Shown: one piece after another, positions 1 through 6,114 of the stretch | How the letters are laid out: each line of letters opens with the position of its first letter | How positions within the stretch are numbered: the stretch's first letter is position 1 | NCBI GenBank assembly: GCA_021784715.1 | Contig: JAJYHP010000075.1 | Coordinates: 1-9,264, forward strand | Source of the DNA: a bacterium | Lineage (GTDB): Bacteria; Eremiobacterota; Eremiobacteria; Baltobacterales; Baltobacteraceae | Direction: 5' to 3' | Length of the DNA: 9,264 nucleotides | Program-made: the position numbers and the translations under genes | Notes under the pieces: generated by a model | The model's database searches: none | Told to the model about the DNA's origin: nothing | Seen by the model: the letters and a program-made list of their open reading frames with translations, nothing else

Positions 1-41
1 GCCAGGCCACGCTTGACTGTGAGAGTACCTTTCTGTTCCAC
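1..41 (-). CDS. pdxS: Start of probable PdxS, pyridoxal 5'-phosphate synthase lyase subunit (partial)
   Basis: Only the first 13 codons lie in the window; the gene continues past base 1. Reading the minus strand from a GTG at 41-39 gives (M)EQKGTLTVKRGLA. This resembles the conserved PdxS N-terminus, where a GT..VKRGMAEM segment leads into the KGGVIMDV strand of the TIM barrel. An excellent Shine-Dalgarno, TAGGAG, sits 7 nt upstream, which supports both the frame and the GTG start. In the known family, PdxS condenses ribose 5-phosphate, glyceraldehyde 3-phosphate and ammonia (from PdxT) into pyridoxal phosphate in the cytoplasm. The gene follows the glycosidase on the same strand after a 114-nt gap, so it probably has its own leader. 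The call rests on very few residues and could be wrong. Confidence 0.7.
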   Translation of the reverse strand, partial: MEQKGTLTVKRGL

Positions 42-48
42 CGGGTCG

Positions 49-54
49 CTCCTA
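49..54 (-). promoter_or_regulatory. Shine-Dalgarno site of the probable pdxS
   Basis: The minus strand reads TAGGAG here, 7 nt before a GTG codon. It is one of the strongest ribosome binding sites in the window and decides the start of the partial minus-strand gene at the left edge. Confidence 0.65.
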
Positions 55-59
55 TCGCT

Positions 60-98
60 GGTTGTGGGTCGGCCCCTATCGTACCAGGGGGCGCAACC
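60..98 (-). other. Imperfect hairpin between the glycosidase gene and pdxS
   Basis: On the minus strand, GGTTG (98-94) can pair with CAACC (64-60). Inside this, CCCCT (90-86) can pair with AGGGG (77-73) around an 8-nt loop. There is no T tract after it, so it is not a standard intrinsic terminator. It could be a weak terminator for the glycosidase transcript or part of the pdxS leader. No known riboswitch class was recognised. The rest of 42-155 holds nothing else that can be supported. Confidence 0.3.
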
Positions 99-155
99 TT
101 CTTCAGCGACAACAGCCGCCGGAGCGCGGAGGTGGCGTTTCGCGCCCGCCTCGGG

Positions 156-2552
156 CTAGCGCCCGCCGAGAAGGATACTCTCGATCGCGCCCTTCGCGAG
201 CTCGACATGACGGCTGCTGCCGCGGAACTCGACGATCGCATCGCGATCCTGCTCGTCGTCGTTGAGGAGGAAGATGCGGACGCTCCCGTTCGGAGCCTCG
301 AAGGCGACCGCGCCGACCTCGACCGGGGAGAGGGTTACTTCGTCGCTGACATCCCGCCCGGCGTCGACGATGCGATAGGGCTCCTCCGCCGAGAGATCCG
401 GGGCGTTCGTGGAGATCGTCTCCGCCTCGAAATCGACGACGTAGGTACAGCGCTTCCCGCCCCAGCGCACGTTCACGCCGGCGACCCAGTTCCAGCCCTT
501 CGGGCGCAACGGATTGAGATGCGGGCGCCCGCTCGTGCGGTAGCCGTCGAATCCGCCGACCGTCTCCGCGACCGCCCAGAGATATTTCGCGCCGGTCCAC
601 GGCGAGAGATACATGCCGCGATTGGTGAGCGATCCACCGTCGAACCATTCCGCGAACTCGCCGGGCACGGTGTTGCGCGCGCTTCCGCCCTCCATCGCTT
701 CGTAGATGCGTTCCAGAAATCCGACGCCTTCGTCGATACCGCCGTTGCGAGCCAGCGCGACGACGTACCAGAGCGTGAGATCGGGCCAGACGCCGCCGAG
801 CAAGCCGAAGCCAAAAGACGGGAAGTACCACGGGTCGGCGGTAGAGATGGTGCGCAGGCCAACCGGCGTCGTGAAATCGCTCTCCGAGAGCCGCTTGAGA
901 ATCGCTTTGCGTTCGTCGGCGTCGGCGACGTCGAAGAGGACCGGGAAAATCTCATCGGCGGTAAAGCTATCTTGGAAATCGCCGTTCTGGTCGATATTGA
1001 GAACGAACGCGCCGGTATCGTCGTCGAAAAGATAATTCATCGTCGCTTCGCGCAACGACTGCGCTTCGTCGGAGTAGCGCTGCCACGCCTCTTGATCCCC
1101 CGCGACCGCACAGAGCATCGCCGCGGCCTCCAAGGCGAAGACGCCTTCGCTATTGATCTCGGTCACCGCGCCGTCGAGTCGATAGTAGGGGATGATGTTG
1201 CGCCACGAACTGATACCGTACATATCGACGCCTTGCGCCTTGCCGAACAGGAGGCCGCGCTCGTCGCGCTGCGAGAGCAGGTAATCGGCGAGCTGGCGCA
1301 CGATCGGCAGACGCGAGCGCACCCACGCTTCGTCGAGCGTTGCATTATAATGGTGGAGCATCGCGATGCAATGCAGCGGGGTATCGTCGTTAATATTGAG
1401 GTCGTACGCCGTTTTATAGGCGTTCACGCCGCGAACGTACTCGATCATCAGACCGCTGGCTTCGATGTGTTGGTTGAAAACCTCGATCGCGTCGCGGCTA
1501 AACTCCGGTAGAAAATAATCGAACCCATGGACGAACCACGAGGTATCGCGCGAGACTAAGATATCGGAGGGCGGCGAATTCGTCGATCCCCACCCAATCG
1601 GATATTCCTTGATGATCCGCAGCATGTTCGCTTTCGCCCAAACCACACCACGGGATATGCGCTGCGACGGAGTGAGGAATCGCGCATCGGCGAGTCGCTT
1701 CGCAAAATAGCGTTGCGTGTCGTGCAGCGCCTTCGAATCGGCAAGCAGATCGTTGAAGCGAGGGCGCAGATCGAGCGTGCCGTCCTTATGAAAGACGACC
1801 GCGAGCCGCAGCAGCGAACGCGCGCCGGGATCGACGGTGATACGATACTCCATCGCGCCGAAGATTCGCCCGCGAACGCTCGAAGTACGCGTTGCGTCTC
1901 CGCCCTCGACGAAGGCCTCGACCGCCGCATCTTCTTCGAGCAACGTCCCATTGCGCATCTGCGCGAGCAGCGCCTGTTCGCGAACCGAGACCGTCGCGGC
2001 GTACGGCTCGCGCGATCCGCCCCACCACCGTTGCGCTCCGAGCGTGGAATTCACCGCATGGATACTGCCGTCGACGACGCCCGCATCGACATCCACCTCG
2101 GTCTCACCGTAAAATCGTTGCCCGACGAGCAACGCCCACGGGAAGACCGCGACTTCCACCGCGCCATCTCCGGGATTGTAGAGCGTGAGATCGACGACGA
2201 AGGCGACGCTGCGGTCGAACTTCGGCCCGTGCGGAACGTAGAACGCTTCAGTTATGTGTATGCGCTCGCCCAACGTAAATTCCGAAAGTTGCGCGTAGGG
2301 AAGAAACGTAAACGTGCGTTCGATTTCGTGCGGGAAGTAGGTGACGCCGACGTCGCGGAGCCGATACGCAATTTGATGGGTGCCGAAAATAATGCGATCG
2401 CTATCGGCGTCCCAGAGCCCGCGGACGCCGGCTTTCGCCGTCGATTGCGCGTAAGACTTGAAATTACCGAGCAAGAGCCCGTACGGCGTCTCACGTTCGT
2501 GCATGACGTAGGCGCAGAATTCATTCCGCTGGGCATCGAAACTCGAACGCAT
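156..2552 (-). CDS. Amylo-alpha-1,6-glucosidase-like (six-hairpin) glycoside hydrolase
   Basis: Probable cytoplasmic glycosidase of the (alpha/alpha)6-barrel type related to the C-terminal domain of glycogen debranching enzymes and to GH63/GH15-like families; the exact substrate is unknown. With the ATG start at 2552 it has 798 residues and no signal peptide or membrane segment. Roughly residues 1-285 form a beta-rich N-terminal domain. The helical barrel follows from about 290, with SRDTSWFVHGFDYF (334-347), NDDTPLH (388-394), GGVWPD (586-591) and PGEFAEWFDG (630-639). A short beta-rich tail ends the protein. Acidic residues in NDDTP and GEFAEW are the best candidates for the catalytic acid and base, by analogy only. 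An in-frame TTG at 2600 would add 16 residues but leave only 8 bp to the divergent ispE. It has GGAG directly abutting with no spacer, so ATG 2552 is preferred although it also lacks a clear Shine-Dalgarno. Alternatives are a trehalose- or glucosylglycerate-type hydrolase. Confidence 0.8.
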   Translation of the reverse strand: MRSSFDAQRNEFCAYVMHERETPYGLLLGNFKSYAQSTAKAGVRGLWDADSDRIIFGTHQIAYRLRDVGVTYFPHEIERTFTFLPYAQLSEFTLGERIHITEAFYVPHGPKFDRSVAFVVDLTLYNPGDGAVEVAVFPWALLVGQRFYGETEVDVDAGVVDGSIHAVNSTLGAQRWWGGSREPYAATVSVREQALLAQMRNGTLLEEDAAVEAFVEGGDATRTSSVRGRIFGAMEYRITVDPGARSLLRLAVVFHKDGTLDLRPRFNDLLADSKALHDTQRYFAKRLADARFLTPSQRISRGVVWAKANMLRIIKEYPIGWGSTNSPPSDILVSRDTSWFVHGFDYFLPEFSRDAIEVFNQHIEASGLMIEYVRGVNAYKTAYDLNINDDTPLHCIAMLHHYNATLDEAWVRSRLPIVRQLADYLLSQRDERGLLFGKAQGVDMYGISSWRNIIPYYRLDGAVTEINSEGVFALEAAAMLCAVAGDQEAWQRYSDEAQSLREATMNYLFDDDTGAFVLNIDQNGDFQDSFTADEIFPVLFDVADADERKAILKRLSESDFTTPVGLRTISTADPWYFPSFGFGLLGGVWPDLTLWYVVALARNGGIDEGVGFLERIYEAMEGGSARNTVPGEFAEWFDGGSLTNRGMYLSPWTGAKYLWAVAETVGGFDGYRTSGRPHLNPLRPKGWNWVAGVNVRWGGKRCTYVVDFEAETISTNAPDLSAEEPYRIVDAGRDVSDEVTLSPVEVGAVAFEAPNGSVRIFLLNDDEQDRDAIVEFRGSSRHVELAKGAIESILLGGR

Positions 2553-2608
2553 AGCGGCTCTATTCGCCCAGGAAGCCCGCGCTCTTTCGACAATCGTCAA
2601 CTCCGACG

Positions 2609-3484
2609 ATGAATCGCTCGCTTCTCACGGCTCCGGCAAAAATCAACCTGACGCTCGAGGTGCTGGGAAAGCGCTCCGACGGCTATCACGCCCTGCGCTC
2701 GCTCATGGTGCCGGTCGATCTCTGCGACGAGATCGAGATCGAACCCGCGGAGGAGCTCGCGTTGGTTTGCGACGATTCGGCGCTCGCCGGCGAGGAGAAC
2801 CTCGTCCTGCGCGCGGCACGCGCGATCGGCGTCCGCGCCGCCCGCATCGCACTCCGCAAGCGGATTCCGACGCAGGCAGGGCTCGGTGGCGGCTCGAGCG
2901 ATGCGGCCGCCGTACTGCTCGCGGCTCGCACGGGTGCGCTTGGAGCGTTGCCGAGCCGCGACGAGCTCGCCATCGCTCGCTCGCTCGGCTCCGACGTACC
3001 GTTCTTTCTCGTCGAAGGAGGCGCGCTCGTCGAAGGAACCGGCGAACGCGTGACGCCGGTCGGCGCGATACCATCGTGGGCCGCGCTCGTCGTGAAGCCT
3101 CCGGTCGCAATCTCTACCGCCGAGGCCTATCGTCGCCTCGACCAGCGCGAACGCCCGCAGCGCCCGCGGAACGAGAGCGTCGGCATCCGCGCCGTTGCGG
3201 CGCTCCAGCGCGGCGATTTCGCCGAGATCGAGCGTCTGCTCGCGAACGATTTTCACGACGACGCCCTCGCCCGGCACCCGGAGATCGCGCGCGCGGCAGC
3301 GGCGATCGAGGCGGCGGGCGCCGCGCGCGCGCTCCTCGCCGGTTCGGGATCGAGCCTCTTCGCACTCTTCGAGCGGCGAAGCGAGGCGGAAGCGAGCGCC
3401 GAACGGATCGCGTTGCCGCCGGAGTATCGACGGTTCGTCGCCGAATTTCGATCCGGCGCATCGTGGAAGGGAGCCTCGGCATGA
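2609..3484 (+). CDS. ispE: 4-diphosphocytidyl-2-C-methyl-D-erythritol kinase
   Basis: GHMP-superfamily kinase of the MEP pathway. It phosphorylates 4-(cytidine 5'-diphospho)-2-C-methyl-D-erythritol at the 2-hydroxyl with ATP, on the route to IPP and DMAPP. At 291 residues it has the usual family length. The N-terminal substrate motif PAKINL is at 9-14 (Lys11), followed by RSDGYHAL (22-29). The glycine-rich ATP loop GLGGGSSDAA is at 91-100, SDVPFFL at 128-134 carries the likely catalytic Asp129, and the third GHMP motif AGSGSSLF is at 244-251. The ATG is fixed by the PAKINL position; there is no strong Shine-Dalgarno. The gene is divergent from the glycosidase. Its stop overlaps the ATG of the next gene (ATGA at 3481-3484), so the two are very likely co-translated. 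Confidence 0.97.
   Translation: MNRSLLTAPAKINLTLEVLGKRSDGYHALRSLMVPVDLCDEIEIEPAEELALVCDDSALAGEENLVLRAARAIGVRAARIALRKRIPTQAGLGGGSSDAAAVLLAARTGALGALPSRDELAIARSLGSDVPFFLVEGGALVEGTGERVTPVGAIPSWAALVVKPPVAISTAEAYRRLDQRERPQRPRNESVGIRAVAALQRGDFAEIERLLANDFHDDALARHPEIARAAAAIEAAGAARALLAGSGSSLFALFERRSEAEASAERIALPPEYRRFVAEFRSGASWKGASA
3469..3473 (+). promoter_or_regulatory. Shine-Dalgarno of the nucleotidyltransferase gene, inside ispE
   Basis: GGGAG (within GGAAGGGAG) lies 7 nt before the ATG at 3481. It decides this start although the reading frame stays open far upstream, to about 2767, as a shadow of ispE. Confidence 0.75.
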
Positions 3485-4239
3485 GGTGCGTCGTCCTCGC
3501 CGGTGGGCCGCACGATGCCATTGCCGCCGAAACTCCCGGCGCCGCGAATAAGGCGTTCGCGCTGATCGCGGGGCGCACGCTGCTGGAGCGAACGCTCGCT
3601 CCTCTGAAAGCATCGAACGCGGTGAGCGGCATACGCGTCGTCGCCCCGCCAAGCGCCGCCGGGCACCCCGCACTCGCGCTCGCCGACGAGTGCGTCCCCG
3701 ACGGCGCGAAGATTCGCGACTCGCTTCGATCGGGGCTGGAGGGCTTGCCCCCCGACGAAATCGTCGCGATCTGGACGAGCGATCTTCCGATGCTCTCCGT
3801 TGCGGCGGTCGACGATTTTATCGAGCGAGCGCGCGACGCCGATGCCGATATCGGCTATGGGTGCGTTGAGTACGGCACCCACATGCGACGCTTTCCCGAA
3901 GTGCCGCACACCTGGGCGCGCATGAGCGATGGGCGGTACTGCGGCGGCGGCGCGATCGCGCTGAAGCCGCGCGCGTTGCCACGGCTCGACGACTTCATCG
4001 AGCGGCTCGGCGCCGCGCGCAAATCGCCGCTGCGGCTCGCCGGGCTTTTCGGGTGGGGCTTATTGTTCCGTTACGCGCTCGGCCGGCTCAGCATCGATCG
4101 CGCGCAAGCACGGGCGAGCGAGATCGTCGGCGCCTCGGTCCGCGCGATTCCTTCGCCGTTTGCCGAGTTTGCCGTGAACGTCGACCGCGTTAGCGACGTT
4201 GCGCTGGCGGAACGACTTCTGGCGTCCGCCAACGCCTGA
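3481..4239 (+). CDS. MobA-like nucleotidyltransferase family protein coupled to ispE
   Basis: A 252-residue GT-A fold NTP transferase of unknown substrate. It opens with VVLAGGP (4-10), but the usual GxxxRMGxxK signature is replaced by a loop ending in NKAF (23-26), followed by AGRTLLERTL (30-39). TSDLPML (99-105) matches the metal-binding Asp strand of MobA/IspD relatives. GGGAIALKP (155-163) follows. The segment 180-203 (RKSPLRLAGLF then GWGLLFRYALGRLS) is a hydrophobic or amphipathic stretch, and FAEFAVNVD (227-235) is the C-terminal metal-binding region. From memory, uncharacterised proteins with this architecture, including the RKSP..LA..LG segment, sit next to ispE in Clostridia; this could not be checked here. 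It is not a good IspD, because the IspD glycine and arginine signatures are missing. It overlaps ispE by 4 bp, and its last 50 bp overlap the 3' end of ubiX on the other strand. Confidence 0.85.
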   Translation: MRCVVLAGGPHDAIAAETPGAANKAFALIAGRTLLERTLAPLKASNAVSGIRVVAPPSAAGHPALALADECVPDGAKIRDSLRSGLEGLPPDEIVAIWTSDLPMLSVAAVDDFIERARDADADIGYGCVEYGTHMRRFPEVPHTWARMSDGRYCGGGAIALKPRALPRLDDFIERLGAARKSPLRLAGLFGWGLLFRYALGRLSIDRAQARASEIVGASVRAIPSPFAEFAVNVDRVSDVALAERLLASANA

Positions 4240-4780
4240 AGAGTTCGTTGGGAATCCCGAATTGATCGAGTACCTTTCCGACGGTGTGCGCCACGATATC
4301 GTCGACGCTGCGGGGATTTGCGTAGAGCGCCGGAACCGGAGGGAGAATCGTCGCGCCGATCTCCGCCAGTTGTGCGAGCGTGCGCAAGTGGCCGAGGTGC
4401 AACGGCGTTTCGCGCACGACGAGAACGGTGCGACGGCGCTCCTTGAGGCATACGTCGGCTGCGCGCGCGAGCAAATTATCGTTGAGCGAATACGCGATCG
4501 CGCTCGCGCTCTTCATCGAGCAGGGTACCACCATCATTCCGTCGGTTAAAAACGAACCGCTGGAAATCGCTGCGGCGAGATCGTCATCGCGATAGACCAC
4601 ATCGGCGAGCGCGTGAAAATCTTCGACCGCGAGATCGGTTTCCAAGGAAATGGTACGTTGCGCCGCCGCGCTCAGCACGAGGTGCGTTTCGACGCCGCCG
4701 ATCGCGCGAAGCGCTTGGAGCGCCATATAGCCGTATGCGCTTCCGCTCGCACCGCTGATACCGACGACAATTCGTTTCAT
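4190..4780 (-). CDS. ubiX: Flavin prenyltransferase UbiX
   Basis: UbiX attaches a dimethylallyl group from dimethylallyl phosphate to FMN, making the prenylated flavin cofactor of UbiD-type decarboxylases. The 196-residue protein is close to the usual ~190. Family motifs are intact: GISGASGSAYG (7-17) for the phosphate-binding turn, LTDGMMVVPCSMKSAS (78-93), RETPLHLGHLRTL (123-135), and PPVPALY (147-153) where PAFY is usual. The start at 4780 follows from the GISGASG position and a GAGG Shine-Dalgarno 9 nt upstream. An upstream in-frame start would only add a poorly conserved leader. The last 16 or so residues, rich in Arg and Pro, are encoded antisense to the end of the nucleotidyltransferase gene. 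No ubiD is in the window, so the client decarboxylase is elsewhere. Confidence 0.96.
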   Translation of the reverse strand: MKRIVVGISGASGSAYGYMALQALRAIGGVETHLVLSAAAQRTISLETDLAVEDFHALADVVYRDDDLAAAISSGSFLTDGMMVVPCSMKSASAIAYSLNDNLLARAADVCLKERRRTVLVVRETPLHLGHLRTLAQLAEIGATILPPVPALYANPRSVDDIVAHTVGKVLDQFGIPNELFRRWRTPEVVPPAQRR

Positions 4781-4863
4781 GACAGAGGACCTCGCTTTTG
4801 GGCGCACTTCGCGGGAGGGGACGAAGCCTCTTCCTGAAACCTAAGCGCGACGTGAAGTTTGCA
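4781..4863. promoter_or_regulatory. Divergent intergenic region between ubiX and the nuclease operon
   Basis: These 83 bp separate two outward-facing starts, so promoters for ubiX and for the nuclease-helicase-acetyltransferase operon should lie here or just inside the flanking genes. No convincing -35/-10 pair could be read by eye. Alternative in-frame starts for the nuclease gene exist at TTG 4798 and GTG 4852. Confidence 0.4.
4790..4793 (-). promoter_or_regulatory. Shine-Dalgarno of ubiX
   Basis: The minus strand reads GCGAGG, with GAGG ending 9 nt before the ATG at 4780. This supports a 196-residue UbiX rather than a longer form starting at 4807. Confidence 0.6.
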
Positions 4864-6114
4864 ATGCTCCGCCCCACGATCGAGCAGGACGCGATCGCGT
4901 GGTCGCACCGTAGCGACCGAGCCGCGCTCGAACGTCTGCTCCTCGCGCACAAAGCGCTCTCGCCGATCTCCGCGGCGGCCGCAATCGCGCTCGCTCGAGC
5001 GGACGAACGCCCTCTCACTGCGCTCGACGAAGCTGCCCCTCCGTTCGTCGGAGGCGAGCGCGATGCGTTTGCGGCGTGGCAGCATGCGGCGCGCGAGTCC
5101 CAAGCGATGGGCGATCCACAGCCGCTCCTGATCGCGCTCGAAGCGCCGCAGCCCGCAGCCCCGGAACGCTCCTTCGCCTCGCTTCCAACCGAGCTGCCCT
5201 TCGGCGCACTTCCGCCCGAACCGGCCCGCCCCGTTGCGACGCCGAACCGACCGTTCAGCGCATCGGCGCTCAACATGTTCGTCGATTGTCGGCGACGTTG
5301 GTTTTTCCGCTACGTTTGCGATCCCGTCGAAGAGCCCGATTCTCCGGCGGCGAGCTATGGAACGGCATTCCATGCCGCGCTCGAGAATTTTCACGCCGAA
5401 TTTCCTCGCCCGACGGAACAGCTTCGCGCCGAAATGGCGCCGCGGCTCGACGCACTGATCGTCGCCGCCTTCGACCGCGCGCGTTCGACGTTCGCCACGG
5501 TTGTCGAAGTCGAGTTACAGAAGGAACGCGCCCGAAGAACCGCAGCCCGCTATATCGAATGGCTCTGCGAGCGGGCGCGGCAACTCCCCTTCGAGGTTGT
5601 CGGCATCGAACGGCGCGTCGCGCCGACGATCGGGGGGCATCAGTTCGTCGGCTTCATCGATCGCCTCGATCGCCTCGACCTCGACGGCAGCATCGCGGTC
5701 ATCGATTATAAAACCGGTTCGATAGCCGAGAGCGCCAAAGAATACCGCGAGCGCGTACGTCGCTTCGAGGATTTTCAACTGCCGTTTTATTATTGGTCGC
5801 AAGAACTCGCGGGCGAACGCGTATCGCGCCTTGCGTTACTGCCGTTGAAGGAACATAGCGTCCCGATCGCGCCGATCGAACTCGAGGTCGTCGGCGCGGG
5901 CGCGACGCCTCGCGATAACGGAGCCCGCGGAACGATTTCGATCCTCGATCTCGAGCGCGCGCGCGACCGCATGGTCGAGATCGGCGACGAGATCCGTAGC
6001 GAACGGATCGATCGCTTCGCCGCCAGCGAGGATCCCGAGGCCTGCGCCTACTGCATTTATACGCTCTCCTGCACCGCCCGTCCGCAAGCCGAGCCCGAGC
6101 GCTTTTCGCGATGA
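4864..6114 (+). CDS. PD-(D/E)XK (RecB/AddB-type) nuclease with Fe-S cysteines
   Basis: Stand-alone nuclease domain like the C-terminal part of AddB/AdnA, 416 residues. Residues 1-130 form an Ala- and Pro-rich linker-like region. FSASALNMF (131-139) leads to Cys142 in DCRRRWFFRYV. GTAFHAALE (166-174) supplies the motif histidine, His170. IERR (248-251), GFIDRLDRLD (263-272, Asp266) and VIDYKTG (279-285, Asp281 and Lys283) form the metal site. FQLPFYYWSQEL (304-315) carries the family Gln. The end has CAYCIYTLSC (394-403). Its C-x2-C-x5-C spacing plus Cys142 matches the 4Fe-4S cluster ligands of AddB, so cluster binding is likely. ATG 4864 is chosen, with GAAG 6 nt upstream; GTG 4852 is possible. 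The gene overlaps the helicase gene by ATGA at 6111-6114. In AddB/AdnA this domain follows the helicase within one chain; here it is a separate protein encoded before it. Confidence 0.88.
   Translation: MLRPTIEQDAIAWSHRSDRAALERLLLAHKALSPISAAAAIALARADERPLTALDEAAPPFVGGERDAFAAWQHAARESQAMGDPQPLLIALEAPQPAAPERSFASLPTELPFGALPPEPARPVATPNRPFSASALNMFVDCRRRWFFRYVCDPVEEPDSPAASYGTAFHAALENFHAEFPRPTEQLRAEMAPRLDALIVAAFDRARSTFATVVEVELQKERARRTAARYIEWLCERARQLPFEVVGIERRVAPTIGGHQFVGFIDRLDRLDLDGSIAVIDYKTGSIAESAKEYRERVRRFEDFQLPFYYWSQELAGERVSRLALLPLKEHSVPIAPIELEVVGAGATPRDNGARGTISILDLERARDRMVEIGDEIRSERIDRFAASEDPEACAYCIYTLSCTARPQAEPERFSR

Noticed and set aside
1..100. Possible tRNA or other stable RNA at the left edge
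   Set aside because: No T-loop, anticodon arm or known RNA core could be matched, and the start of a PdxS-like reading frame with a Shine-Dalgarno explains part of it better.
152..165. CGGGC-TAGC-GCCCG hairpin over the glycosidase stop codon as a terminator
   Set aside because: The stem is only 5 bp, overlaps the stop codon and has no T tract; such short palindromes are expected by chance at this GC content.
132..1511. Open frame of 459 codons on the plus strand, antisense to the glycosidase gene
   Set aside because: It lies entirely opposite a well-supported gene, is rich in Arg, Ala and Asp with no recognisable motif, and is the expected shadow in GC-rich DNA.
2767..3480. Upstream extension of the nucleotidyltransferase frame through ispE
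   Set aside because: The extension is Arg-rich shadow sequence, whereas the ATG at 3481 has a strong Shine-Dalgarno and directly begins the conserved VVLAGG strand.
2597..3673. Minus-strand open frame of 358 codons across ispE
   Set aside because: It covers the clear ispE gene, is very Arg-rich and has no domain signal; GC-rich shadow.
3253..3909. Minus-strand open frame of 218 codons across the ispE end and transferase start
   Set aside because: It is antisense to two supported genes and has no motif or ribosome site.
3481..4239. Identification of the transferase as IspD to complete a MEP pathway pair
   Set aside because: The IspD nucleotide loop with its Gly, Arg and PKQ residues is absent, and the C-terminal half follows a different family.
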